Source: Pedobacter zeaxanthinifaciens
GTDB taxonomy: Bacteria; Bacteroidota; Bacteroidia; Sphingobacteriales; Sphingobacteriaceae
Length of the DNA: 64,000 nt
Direction of reading: 5' to 3'
Assembly (NCBI RefSeq): GCF_003313335.1
Contig: NZ_QMHP01000004.1
Span: 121,826 to 185,825 of the forward strand
Made by a program: the position numbers and the translations under genes
Shown: one piece after another, positions 7,917-16,917 of the stretch
Layout of the letters: each line of letters opens with the position of its first letter
How positions within the stretch are numbered: the first letter of the stretch is position 1
The notes under the pieces: model-generated
Databases searched by the model: none
Seen by the model: only the letters and a program-made list of their open reading frames with translations
Told to the model about the DNA's origin: nothing

Positions 7917-10205
7917 ATGAGAAAAATTCTTTTAACCCTGCCTATGTTAACGCTATCTCTTTTTTCGATAGCGCAGCAAAAAACGGATCCTGCTATTGAC
8001 CAAAAGGTAAAAGCTTTACTAGCTAAAATGACCTTGGAGGAAAAAGTAGGTCAAATGGCACAAATTACGCTTGATGTAGTTACTAACGGGAAAGATAGGT
8101 TCAGCAGCTATGAACCCGTGAGTTTAAATGAGCAGCAGCTGCAACATGCCTTGGTAAAGTACAAAGTTGGTTCCATTTTAAATACCGCCAATAACAGGGC
8201 ACGTAGTGTTGAGGTTTGGCATCAACTCATTAATAAAATACAGGAAACAGGTAAAGGACGTCTTAACATTCCAGTGCTTTACGGTATTGATGCCGTACAT
8301 GGTACTACTTACACTGCTGGCGCTACCATGTTCCCACAGCAAATTGGACAGGCAGCAACACGCAACCGTGCTTTGGTGTATAAAGGTGCCGAAATTACAG
8401 CCTATGAAACAAGAGCAAGCGGCATTCCTTGGAATTTTTCTCCGGTATTGGATGTGGCTCCTGATCCTCGCTTCCCTCGTCAGTGGGAAACTTTTGGTGA
8501 AGATCCTTACTTGATCAAAGAGCTTGGCCTGCAAATGGTAAAAGGCATGGAGGGTAACAACATTGCTGATCCTTACAAAGTGGCTTCCTGTTTGAAACAC
8601 TTTTTGGGTTACCAAGTCGCTTCTTCTGGAAAAGATCGTACACCAGCCTACATTCCGGATCACGTGTTGAGAGATATGCATTTGCCGCCGTTCAAAGCAG
8701 CAATTGAAGCCGGTGCACATAGCATCATGATCAATTCGGGGATTATCAATGGTGTGCCAGTTCACGCCAATTATAACCTGCTTACTAAACTACTAAGGAA
8801 CGAGTTAGGTTTCAAAGGACTAATCGTAACCGATTGGGGAGATATTGAAAACCTTTACACAAGAGACCGTGTGGCGAAAGACCACAAAGAGGCAATCATG
8901 TTAGCCATTAATGCAGGAATTGATATGTCGATGATTGCTTATGATTACGAAAGATTTTGTGACAACCTCATTGCTTTGGTAAAGGAAGGGAAAGTAAAGC
9001 AAACCAGAATTGATGATGCTGTAACGCACATTCTTACATTGAAATATCAGCTAGGTTTATTTGAAAAAGCAATTTACGATAGCAAGCAATATCCAAAATT
9101 TGGCAGCAAAGAATTTGAGCAGGTTGCTTATCAAAGTGCAGCGGAATCTATCACGCTGTTAAAAAATACCAATGATCTTTTGCCATTAAAAAAAGGCACC
9201 AAACTTTTGGTAACTGGTCCAAATGCTAATTCTATGCGTACCTTAAATGGCGGCTGGACTTACTCTTGGCAAGGCGAAAAAGTGGAGGAGTTTGCAGGAA
9301 AATATAATACCATTTTAGAAGCTTTGAGTAATAAAGCTGGGAAAGAAAATATCACTTTCGTAGATGGAGTAAGCTATAAAATGGATGGTAAATACTACGA
9401 AGAGTTTGATAAAGGAACGGAAGAAGCGGTAAAAGCTGCACAAAATGTAGATGCAATTGTACTTTGCTTAGGCGAAAACTCTTACACCGAAAGCCCGGGT
9501 AATTTGAGCGATTTGTACATGTCCGATTTACAGACACAACTGGCTTTGAAACTTGCAGCTACGGGAAAACCCATTATTTTAGTGCTTAACGAAGGTCGTC
9601 CAAGGCTCATCAGTAAATTTGAACCTAAAATGGCGGGGATACTGCAAACGTATTTGCCAGGTAATTTTGGTGGTGATGCTTTGGCTGATATCTTATTTGG
9701 TGATGTGAATCCGTCCGGGAAATTGCCTTACAACTATCCTAAATTCCCTAACTCGTTAGTGGGCTATAATCATAAGCCATCTGAAAATAGAACGGTAATG
9801 GAAGGGGTTTATAATTACGATGCGGAGTACAACCCTCAATATGAATTTGGATTTGGTTTAAGCTATACCAGCTTTAAATACGATAACATTAAAATTAGTG
9901 CCGAGAAAATTAAAGCGACTCAAGAAATTACCGTGTCGGTAGAGGTAACCAACACCGGAAATAGAGAAGGAAAAGAAGTGGTGGAGATTTACTTGAGCGA
10001 TTTGTACGCTTCTTTAACTCCAGATTCGAGAAGATTGCGTGGTTTCGAAAAAATCAATTTAAAGCCAGGCGAAAAACAAACGGTAACTTTTAAATTGAGT
10101 AAAGCCGATTACGCTTTTACCAATTTGGAGGGTCGTTCGGTAATTGAACCGGGAGAATTTAAAGTGAAAATTGGCCCACTCAGCAAGAGCTTTTTTGTGG
10201 AGTAG
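7917..10205 (+). CDS. GH3 beta-glucosidase, secreted or periplasmic
   Basis: I start this 762-residue protein at ATG 7917, because it directly opens a good signal peptide (M-R-K-I-L-L, cleavage near S-I-A-Q-Q). An in-frame TTG at 7896 would add seven polar residues. The N-terminal GH3 barrel carries the nucleophile Asp306 in G-L-I-V-T-D-W-G-D and substrate-binding segments K-H-F and R-D-M-H-L-P-P-F. The C-terminal GH3 alpha/beta-sandwich domain and a fibronectin-III-like domain (about 660-762; G-R-E-G-K-E-V-V-E-I-Y) follow. Family members remove terminal beta-glucosyl residues, completing hydrolysis of the oligosaccharides imported by SusCD. It is the last gene of the locus and is closed by an intrinsic terminator. 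Confidence 0.94.
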   Translation: MRKILLTLPMLTLSLFSIAQQKTDPAIDQKVKALLAKMTLEEKVGQMAQITLDVVTNGKDRFSSYEPVSLNEQQLQHALVKYKVGSILNTANNRARSVEVWHQLINKIQETGKGRLNIPVLYGIDAVHGTTYTAGATMFPQQIGQAATRNRALVYKGAEITAYETRASGIPWNFSPVLDVAPDPRFPRQWETFGEDPYLIKELGLQMVKGMEGNNIADPYKVASCLKHFLGYQVASSGKDRTPAYIPDHVLRDMHLPPFKAAIEAGAHSIMINSGIINGVPVHANYNLLTKLLRNELGFKGLIVTDWGDIENLYTRDRVAKDHKEAIMLAINAGIDMSMIAYDYERFCDNLIALVKEGKVKQTRIDDAVTHILTLKYQLGLFEKAIYDSKQYPKFGSKEFEQVAYQSAAESITLLKNTNDLLPLKKGTKLLVTGPNANSMRTLNGGWTYSWQGEKVEEFAGKYNTILEALSNKAGKENITFVDGVSYKMDGKYYEEFDKGTEEAVKAAQNVDAIVLCLGENSYTESPGNLSDLYMSDLQTQLALKLAATGKPIILVLNEGRPRLISKFEPKMAGILQTYLPGNFGGDALADILFGDVNPSGKLPYNYPKFPNSLVGYNHKPSENRTVMEGVYNYDAEYNPQYEFGFGLSYTSFKYDNIKISAEKIKATQEITVSVEVTNTGNREGKEVVEIYLSDLYASLTPDSRRLRGFEKINLKPGEKQTVTFKLSKADYAFTNLEGRSVIEPGEFKVKIGPLSKSFFVE

Positions 10206-10232
10206 GTAAATCTTTTATCAGAAATTAATCGT

Positions 10233-10270
10233 AAATACCATTCTAATCAAATAGAATGGTATTTTTGTTT
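10233..10270 (+). terminator. Intrinsic terminator of the glucan-utilization operon
   Basis: A perfect 13-bp stem (10233-10245 with 10252-10264) encloses a six-base loop and runs into a T-rich tail. The tail also reads TATTTTTG (10260-10267), which fits the Bacteroidota -7 consensus TAnnTTTG, and tatC starts at 10284. The terminator tail may therefore double as part of the tatC promoter, though no clear -33 TTTG is present. Confidence 0.85.
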
Positions 10271-10283
10271 TTAAATCAAAAAA

Positions 10284-11168
10284 ATGAGCGACAATAAGGC
10301 AAAAGATTTAATCGATTCGATAAAAAATAAAGGCAAGAACTTAGAGGCAGAAATGTCCTTTTTTGACCATTTAGATGTATTACGCAAACATTTATTAAGA
10401 GCTTTAGCAGTAATTGTTGTTTTAATTTGCGTAGCTTTTTACTTCACCGATTTTATTTGGCATGACGTGATTATGGCACCCAAAAACGCTGATTTTTGGA
10501 CCTATCGCATGATGTGCAAATTAGTGGATGCTTTCCCGTCCATAGGAAATGAATTTTGTATTACCAGCATTAAGGCAAAAATCATTAATACCGAAATGTC
10601 TGGGCAGTTCACCTTACAAATGAATTCCTGTGTAATGGCAGGTATAATTTTGGGCGTACCTTACCTGCTTTTTGAACTTTGGCTTTTCATTAAGCCTGCT
10701 TTGTTGGAAAACGAGCGTAAATCGGCAAGTGGTTTTGTGGCGTTTGCATCGGTGTTGTTTGCCTTAGGTTTGTTATTCGGTTACTACATCATTTGTCCGT
10801 TATCTATCAACTTTTTAATTAACTACACTGTTGATGCTAGCATCGAAAATACGTTTACCATTTCATCTTACCTATCCACCGTACTTACGTTAACTTTAGG
10901 CTCGGGTATCATTTTCCAGTTACCTGTAATTATCTACATCTTGTCGAAATTGGGTATCATGACACCAAAATTCATGCGCTCTACACGTAGGTATGCAGCA
11001 GTTTTAATTTTGATCATTGCAGCTGTGGTAACACCAACCGCCGATCCGTATACCATGCTTATCGTGGCTTTCCCATTGTTCTTATTGTATGAATTAAGTA
11101 TTTTGATTTCTGCAAATATTGAGAAAAAGAAGAAAAAGGCTGAGTTAGCGTTTTATGATAAGAAGTAA
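10284..11168 (+). CDS. tatC: Sec-independent (twin-arginine) translocase subunit TatC
   Basis: This 294-residue inner-membrane protein is the receptor subunit of the Tat pathway, which exports folded proteins with twin-arginine signals. The conserved N-terminal signal-recognition segment is visible at about residues 24-38 (M-S-F-F-D-H-L-D-V-L-R-K-H-L). Six hydrophobic segments follow, with the family features P-Y-L-L-F-E-L-W-L-F-I-K-P-A-L and V-V-T-P-T-A-D-P. Between the first two membrane segments is a longer loop (about 60-110) than in E. coli TatC, common in this phylum. No tatA is next to it. Confidence 0.96.
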   Translation: MSDNKAKDLIDSIKNKGKNLEAEMSFFDHLDVLRKHLLRALAVIVVLICVAFYFTDFIWHDVIMAPKNADFWTYRMMCKLVDAFPSIGNEFCITSIKAKIINTEMSGQFTLQMNSCVMAGIILGVPYLLFELWLFIKPALLENERKSASGFVAFASVLFALGLLFGYYIICPLSINFLINYTVDASIENTFTISSYLSTVLTLTLGSGIIFQLPVIIYILSKLGIMTPKFMRSTRRYAAVLILIIAAVVTPTADPYTMLIVAFPLFLLYELSILISANIEKKKKKAELAFYDKK

Positions 11169-11229
11169 CTTGCTAAAAACAACAAAATATTTACGCAATA
11201 ATCTCTGTAATTCTATATAATTTTGAACT

Positions 11230-11670
11230 ATGTCAACAGCAAATCAACTTAAAATAGCTATAGGTGCTGATCACGCCGGCTTTGAATACAAGGAAATCTT
11301 AAAAGAGTTCCTATCAAACTACGAAGTAGTGGATTTCGGTACGCACTCGCTTGATTCAGTTGATTATCCAGATTTTGCGCATCCAGTGGCTAATGCGGTT
11401 GAAAAAGGGGAAGCAGATTTTGGCGTATTGGTTTGCGGCAGTGCACAAGGTGTGGCTATTACGGCCAACAAACATCAAGGCATAAGGGCTGCGGTGAGCT
11501 GGCTAACTGAAATTGCTAAGCTTTCTAGGCAACATAACAACGCTAACGTTATTTGTATCCCGGCTCGTTTTGTATCAGCTGATTTGGCAAAGGAAATGGT
11601 TGAAACTTTCCTAGCTACACCTTTTGAAGGTGGCCGACATGCCAATAGGGTCAATAAAATTTCCTGTTAA
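11230..11670 (+). CDS. rpiB: Ribose-5-phosphate isomerase B
   Basis: This 146-residue enzyme interconverts ribose 5-phosphate and ribulose 5-phosphate in the pentose phosphate pathway. The family motifs are present: the N-terminal I-G-A-D-H-A-G-F segment, the active-site Cys69 loop V-C-G-S-A-Q-G, and the S-R-Q-H-N-N-A-N-V segment with His102. Length is normal (about 145-150). The Q-G after C-G-S-A replaces the usual I-G/T-G, a small variation seen in Bacteroidota. It lies 61 bp after tatC and 32 bp before the M28 peptidase gene. Confidence 0.95.
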   Translation: MSTANQLKIAIGADHAGFEYKEILKEFLSNYEVVDFGTHSLDSVDYPDFAHPVANAVEKGEADFGVLVCGSAQGVAITANKHQGIRAAVSWLTEIAKLSRQHNNANVICIPARFVSADLAKEMVETFLATPFEGGRHANRVNKISC

Positions 11671-11702
11671 AAACATCATCCAACAAACCTTAACTAATAA
11701 AA

Positions 11703-13322
11703 ATGAATAAAAAGTTTGCAATCACCTCACTAGCCTTAGCGCTATGTTTTGGTGCGATGGCGCAAGACAAAAATGCCATCAAATTCAGTACAACTGTCAA
11801 CAAAGACAGGGCGTACCAACATCTTTCTGTTCTGGCATCCGATGAATATGAAGGTCGTGAGACTGGAAAAAAAGGTGCTTGGATGGCTGCAGATTATATC
11901 AAAAAACAATTTCAAAGCTTTGGATTAGTTGGTCCGGTTAAAGGCAGCAAAGATCCTTACCTACAGCCTGTAGGCATCTCGTCAAAAAAACTGGCAGATT
12001 TATCTTTGGTAGTTGGTTCGCAAACCAAAGAAAACTTGAAAGATTACTACGTTTTAGCACAAAGCAGTCCTGCAAAAGGTTTCAATGTTAAGGCTTCTTC
12101 GGTAATTTTTGCCGGTTATGGTTTAAGTAAAGAAGATTTTAACGAATATGCAGGGATTGATGTTGCTGGAAAGGTAGTGTTAATTTTTGCAACGGGTGAT
12201 CCTACGGCTAAAGCGCCAGAAGCTGGCACTAACCGCAGAACACAAAGCAGCGCAGGTAGCCAACAAGCTAAAATTAAATACCTAATTGATAATAAAGCAG
12301 CAGGGGTTTTAGTAATTAACGAAAGAGTTGATAACCTAAATGATGTTACTAAGGGATTTCTTACTGCAGGTAGCGCTGATTTAAAACGTACCGATGCTAA
12401 AGCTAACACCAACACTTTGCCTGTGGTAACTGTAGGTACAGCAGTAGCAAATCAATTATTGGCTGCTGCAAATACCAACTTGGCAGAGGTAAGGAAAAAA
12501 ATTGCAGAAACTTTAAAGCCTGCTACTACGGTACTTAATGTGCCTGTTTCTTTTTCAGGTAAATTGGTAGAAGAAGATATCAAAGCAGATAACGTTTTAG
12601 GATTTTTAGAAGGTTCGGATCCTAAATTGAAGGATGAAGTTTTAGTAGTAACTGGTCACTACGATCACATTGGTTTAAATGAAGATGCTAACGCAACAGA
12701 CAAAGTAAACAATGGCGCTGATGATGATGGCTCTGGAACTACTGGTGTTTTAATGTTGGCAGAAGCTTTTTCAAAAGCTAAAAAAGCTGGTAACGGACCA
12801 AAACGTAGTATTTTGTTCATGACAGTTTGTGGTGAGGAGAAAGGTCTTTGGGGTTCTGAGTGGTATTCAGAACATCCTGTATTTCCTTTGGCAAATACCA
12901 TAACTAACTTAAATATTGATATGATTGGTCGTGGTGATGATAGCCGCCCAGGCGATAACAATTTTGTTTACATCATTGGATCAAATATGCTAAGTGATGA
13001 TTTGGATAAACTTGGTAAAAAAGCGAACGCTGATTATGTAAATATTGTTTTAGATGAGAAGTACAACAATCGTACTGACCCTAACCGTTTTTACTATCGT
13101 TCTGACCACTACAATTTCGCAAAACATGGCATTCCGGTAATCTTCTATTTTAACGGAGTACATAAAGATTATCACCAACCAGGAGACGAGGTTAGCAAAA
13201 TTGATTTCCCAATGTTGGCTAAACGTGCGCAGTTGGTTTATTTTACTGCTTGGGAATTGGCTAATGTGCCAAAACGCCCAGTAGTTAATAAAAACGAAGA
13301 TGGCACTTTGAAAACGAAATAA
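11703..13322 (+). CDS. Secreted M28-family zinc aminopeptidase with inserted PA domain
   Basis: The 539-residue protein has a signal peptide (cleavage after A-M-A, near residue 20) and a two-zinc M28 catalytic domain interrupted by a protease-associated (PA) domain (about 115-260). Metal and catalytic residues visible are His319-x-Asp321 in G-H-Y-D-H-I-G, Asp340 in N-N-G-A-D-D-D-G-S-G, Glu378-Glu379 in C-G-E-E-K-G, Asp406 in N-I-D-M-I-G-R, and a late His in Y-R-S-D-H-Y-N-F. It should release N-terminal amino acids from peptides in the periplasm or outside. An intrinsic terminator follows it. Confidence 0.93.
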   Translation: MNKKFAITSLALALCFGAMAQDKNAIKFSTTVNKDRAYQHLSVLASDEYEGRETGKKGAWMAADYIKKQFQSFGLVGPVKGSKDPYLQPVGISSKKLADLSLVVGSQTKENLKDYYVLAQSSPAKGFNVKASSVIFAGYGLSKEDFNEYAGIDVAGKVVLIFATGDPTAKAPEAGTNRRTQSSAGSQQAKIKYLIDNKAAGVLVINERVDNLNDVTKGFLTAGSADLKRTDAKANTNTLPVVTVGTAVANQLLAAANTNLAEVRKKIAETLKPATTVLNVPVSFSGKLVEEDIKADNVLGFLEGSDPKLKDEVLVVTGHYDHIGLNEDANATDKVNNGADDDGSGTTGVLMLAEAFSKAKKAGNGPKRSILFMTVCGEEKGLWGSEWYSEHPVFPLANTITNLNIDMIGRGDDSRPGDNNFVYIIGSNMLSDDLDKLGKKANADYVNIVLDEKYNNRTDPNRFYYRSDHYNFAKHGIPVIFYFNGVHKDYHQPGDEVSKIDFPMLAKRAQLVYFTAWELANVPKRPVVNKNEDGTLKTK

Positions 13323-13340
13323 ACATCGTAAAAGAAATGG

Positions 13341-13375
13341 AAATCCCGTTAGGCAACTGACGGGATTTTTTTTGC
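13341..13375 (+). terminator. Intrinsic terminator after the M28 peptidase gene
   Basis: An 8-bp stem (13342-13349 with 13360-13367; A-A-T-C-C-C-G-T against its complement) has a ten-base loop and runs into eight T residues on the + strand. It lies between two convergent genes; on the - strand the following T run is weaker, so it mainly serves the + strand. Confidence 0.85.
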
Positions 13376-13408
13376 TTCAAAAGTGTGGAAGATTGCTGTT
13401 CTGCTAGT

Positions 13409-15415
13409 TTAAAATTCCATTCGCTGTATCCTAACAGCATTTAAAATGGCTGCTAGTGCTACGCCAACATCTGCAAAAACAGCTTCCCACATGGTGGCTA
13501 AACCTCCAGCGCCTAAAATAAGCACAATGGCTTTCACCCCAAATGCCAAAGCAATATTTTGCCAAACAATTCTTTTTGTCTGCTTGCTGATTTGTATCGC
13601 AACAGGGATTCTGCTAGGCATATCATCCTGTACAACCACATCTGCAGCTTCCACCGTAGCATCGCTGCCTAAGCCACCCATTGCAATACCCACATCGCTT
13701 AAAGCAACTACCGGTGCATCATTTACCCCATCGCCAACAAAGGCAACTCCCAGTCCACGATTTTTTAGTTCCTTCACCTTCTCTACCTTATCTTCAGGCA
13801 GTAAATCACCAAAAGCCTGCTTAATGCCTAACTGCTTTGCTACGTCGTTTACCACGCTAGTTTTATCTCCACTAAGCATGGTAACGTTAATACCCAATTG
13901 TTGAAGCAGTTTAATCGCCCTTGGTGCATCAGGCTTAATGTTATCGGCAATGGTTAAATAGCCAGCAAATTTTCCATCATAAGCAATGGCGATAACGGTA
14001 TAAATTACATCGCTCAACGCTTTGTTATAACTGATATTAAATTTGTCCATCAACCTAAAATTCCCGACCAAAAAAGGCTTGCCATTTATGCTAGCTTTTA
14101 GCCCATGTCCGGCTATTTCTTCCACCTCATGTAAAGTTACGCTATGGTCAACCTCGCCAACAAAATTCCTAATTGCGGTAGCTACTGGATGGGTGCTATT
14201 GCTTTCTAAGGCGTTCACCCATTTCAATAATTCAGTTCTGTCAAAACCATCTAAAATGGTAGCCTGTTGCACTTTGAACACGCCAGCGGTTAGGGTACCG
14301 GTTTTATCCATCACTACTTGCTTGATATTGGCTAAAATATCGATGAAATTGCCGCCTTTGAACAAGATGCCATTTCTACTTGCTGCTCCAATTCCGCCAA
14401 AATAACCCAAGGGGATGGAAATTACCAAAGCACACGGACAGGAAATCACTAAGAAAATCAACGCCTTATAAAGCCAGTCTACAAAAACGTAGTTGGCCAC
14501 AAAAAAATAAGGAAGCAAACATATACTAAGAGCCAGAAAAACCACAATTGGAGTGTACACTTTGGCAAACCTTCTAATAAAAAGTTCTGTGGTAGATTTT
14601 TGTGTGGTTGCATTTTGAACCAGTTCCAATATTTTGCTCAGCTTACTATCTTCATAAGCGGCAGTTACTTTGAGTTGACTAGGCGTGTTAAGGTTAATCA
14701 TTCCTGCCAAAACCAAGTTCCCTTTTTTCTTGGTGTCTGGTTTGCTTTCGCCAGTGAGGGCAGCGGTGTTAAAGGCTGCACTTTCCGAAATTAATTCGCC
14801 ATCTAAAGCTAGTTTTTCGCCAGGTTTTAATTGAATAATGCTGCCCACGGCTACCGTTTTCGCTTTTGCCAACTGCGGCATCCCATTTACCAATACCGTC
14901 ACTTCATCCGGTCGCTGGTCAAGCAAAGCTTTGATGTTTCCTTTTGCTTTAGTTACAGCTAAGGTTTGAAAAACTTCGCCCACGGCATAAAATAGCATTA
15001 CGGCAACACCTTCTGGATATTCTTTAATGGCAAAGGCGCCAAGTGTAGCAATGCCCATCAAAAAAAACTCCGAAAAAATATCTCCCTTGCTGATACTATA
15101 CAAGGCATCTTTAAGTACTGGAATACCTACTGGAAGATAAGCTGCGAGATACAATGCCAAACGAACCCAGCCTTGAAACCAAGTAGGGTGGATGAGGTGA
15201 TCCAACACAAGCCCTACAACCAATAGCGAGAAAGAAACTATTGCAGGTAAAAATAGTTGAAGCTTGCTCTTGTCGGAGGCATCATGATCGTGATTGTGTC
15301 CGTCGTCGTCTTCGTGGTTGTGAGGGTGTTCGTTATGCTTTACATTGGTAGGATTACGGTGCGATGTGTTACAACAATCGGTATCTGCTTGTATTTGCTT
15401 GTGTTGATGTTTCAT
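13409..15415 (-). CDS. Heavy-metal P1B-type ATPase, probably Zn/Cd/Pb exporter
   Basis: A 668-residue metal-exporting ATPase. I use ATG 15415 because the longer frame begins at a TTG with no support. Instead of an HMA domain, the N terminus is a histidine-rich, partly Cys-containing metal-binding tail (about residues 1-50). The core motifs are all present: T-G-E-S (actuator), the membrane C-P-C at about residues 326-328, D-K-T-G-T-L-T with phosphorylated Asp370, and G-D-G-V-N-D-A-P. C-P-C followed by A-L-V-I-S-I-P, with a Lys in the seventh membrane helix (F-G-V-K-A) and F-A-D-V-G in the eighth, is the P1B-2 pattern for divalent Zn, Cd or Pb. No metal-responsive regulator gene is adjacent. 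Confidence 0.93.
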   Translation of the reverse strand: MKHQHKQIQADTDCCNTSHRNPTNVKHNEHPHNHEDDDGHNHDHDASDKSKLQLFLPAIVSFSLLVVGLVLDHLIHPTWFQGWVRLALYLAAYLPVGIPVLKDALYSISKGDIFSEFFLMGIATLGAFAIKEYPEGVAVMLFYAVGEVFQTLAVTKAKGNIKALLDQRPDEVTVLVNGMPQLAKAKTVAVGSIIQLKPGEKLALDGELISESAAFNTAALTGESKPDTKKKGNLVLAGMINLNTPSQLKVTAAYEDSKLSKILELVQNATTQKSTTELFIRRFAKVYTPIVVFLALSICLLPYFFVANYVFVDWLYKALIFLVISCPCALVISIPLGYFGGIGAASRNGILFKGGNFIDILANIKQVVMDKTGTLTAGVFKVQQATILDGFDRTELLKWVNALESNSTHPVATAIRNFVGEVDHSVTLHEVEEIAGHGLKASINGKPFLVGNFRLMDKFNISYNKALSDVIYTVIAIAYDGKFAGYLTIADNIKPDAPRAIKLLQQLGINVTMLSGDKTSVVNDVAKQLGIKQAFGDLLPEDKVEKVKELKNRGLGVAFVGDGVNDAPVVALSDVGIAMGGLGSDATVEAADVVVQDDMPSRIPVAIQISKQTKRIVWQNIALAFGVKAIVLILGAGGLATMWEAVFADVGVALAAILNAVRIQRMEF

Positions 15416-15511
15416 GTTCCATTTTTTTAGAATGCCAATGTTATGGCATATCAGCAATATAACTATGCCAACATCATTGGCTGCCCTTGGAGAAAAGGCT
15501 ATGCCTGCAAG

Positions 15512-16882
15512 TTACGCATTTTCTGGCGCTTTGGTAGATAAATCCTCCTGTTTAAACTCCTCTGGATGTCTATAGCAATAAATTCTTTTTAGCAGTATAG
15601 AAAGTATAATTGCAAACGCTACATAGCCCACAAATATGATGTATCCCGGCTGCAGTGCGGTGTAGTTGATGGTGGAGGTGTTGAGCATTTCGCTCTTGAT
15701 ATTTAAATCGGTAAGCTGACTTTTCAAAATGCCGTTTAAACCAATGTAAGTCATCAAAATACCTACAACCATTACATCTGCCATGTCCCATTTTCCAGCC
15801 TCAAATGCTAAATATCGGGTTACTTTGTTCTCCGCAATTGGCGGTTTGCACAGTAAGTGAATTCCTCCAGCGGCAAATCTTAAAATGGGAAGTATAATCA
15901 CAAATAGGATAATCAGTACGCCAACAGTCACTGCATCGGGTTTAGGTTGCTGCATTAAAACTTCGGCTATGCCTAAAATACTTTTACTTTGGAAAAATAA
16001 CACTTGGTTTTGGAACGCGACTTTTTCGCCCATTAGCATAAATTCCAGAGAATTAAGTCGGGCATCAACTTCAATAATAGAAACTGTTACACCCACAATT
16101 AAAAGCGCTAAGGCAAACAGTAGCGACATGATGAACAGCGGCGTATGAAGATATACTTTTTTACGTAGTGGAAGCCATAAACATAATGCCGCTGCAACAC
16201 ATCCTAGCATAGCGTAAGCATAGTTGTAGGTAACCTTACGGATATTTTCAAATCTGGTTTCGAGGTTTTTGTTAAATGCCGGCGTACTGCTTACGTAATA
16301 CTTTTTAAACTGATGGCTGGTCATTTTAATCTTAGCATTAATCGTACTGTCATAAGTTTGGTCGGCAAGCTCCTTAAACTCGGTAGTAGCAATGCCCTTA
16401 AGTTTTTTAATAGTACGTGGACTGTTAATGCGTTGCATAATAGTTGCCGCAAAAGAAGGGACTTGTTCATGCAGCTCCTTTGGGTCTACAAATTGTTTAA
16501 AAGCAAACTTTTTTAGCTTGTTGCCCAATCCTTTTTGAGGTTTCTCGAACTCGTTCACCACCTCGTTAATCATAGCGTGTAGCTGCTGTTCCACTTCTTC
16601 ACGCATTTCTTGTTTTTGTTTCTTGCTTACCTTGTAGCCTTTAATTTTTTGGGTTACGATGGTCGCTATTTTATCTCGCCACAAATCCACAGAAAACACG
16701 CCAAATGTGATGTTGTTCATCATGGCATAATCTTCTTTTAGCTGCTCCTGCTGCTTGGATTGTTCATAAAGCTGATAACCGAAATAACTTTCCAATGCTA
16801 ACAAAGCACTTAAGCCCACAATTAAAATAATTTGTAGGATCAGGTGTTTCTTTTGTTTTTGATGTTGCTGAACGGTTGTCAA
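15512..16882 (-). CDS. PqiA-like membrane protein, copy 1
   Basis: This 456-residue protein has one N-terminal membrane helix (about 14-38), a soluble Lys/Glu-rich and probably coiled-coil region (about 40-220), and a C-terminal half with about five membrane segments. That half resembles the paraquat-inducible protein A (PqiA/LetA) domain, with F-E-A-G-K-W-D-M-A-D-V like the G-x-W-S-M-x-D-V of PqiA. In proteobacteria PqiA works with MCE-domain PqiB in lipid transport between membranes; no MCE gene is adjacent here. The only start codon compatible with the membrane helix is TTG 16882: an in-frame stop lies just upstream and the next Met is beyond the helix. It is closely similar to the next gene upstream and probably co-transcribed with it. 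Confidence 0.7.
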   Translation of the reverse strand: MTTVQQHQKQKKHLILQIILIVGLSALLALESYFGYQLYEQSKQQEQLKEDYAMMNNITFGVFSVDLWRDKIATIVTQKIKGYKVSKKQKQEMREEVEQQLHAMINEVVNEFEKPQKGLGNKLKKFAFKQFVDPKELHEQVPSFAATIMQRINSPRTIKKLKGIATTEFKELADQTYDSTINAKIKMTSHQFKKYYVSSTPAFNKNLETRFENIRKVTYNYAYAMLGCVAAALCLWLPLRKKVYLHTPLFIMSLLFALALLIVGVTVSIIEVDARLNSLEFMLMGEKVAFQNQVLFFQSKSILGIAEVLMQQPKPDAVTVGVLIILFVIILPILRFAAGGIHLLCKPPIAENKVTRYLAFEAGKWDMADVMVVGILMTYIGLNGILKSQLTDLNIKSEMLNTSTINYTALQPGYIIFVGYVAFAIILSILLKRIYCYRHPEEFKQEDLSTKAPENA

Positions 16883-16917
16883 GTGTTAGGGCTTTAGCGG
16901 GTGATGTAATTAAACTG

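Noticed and set aside
8178..8765. A 195-codon antisense frame inside the GH3 gene
   Set aside because: It lies wholly inside a well-conserved enzyme gene, has Cys/His-rich low-quality sequence, and matches nothing; it is a shadow of the coding strand.
15416..15457. An upstream start for the P-type ATPase
   Set aside because: It begins at TTG and adds 14 residues without similarity to the family; ATG 15415 is the natural start.
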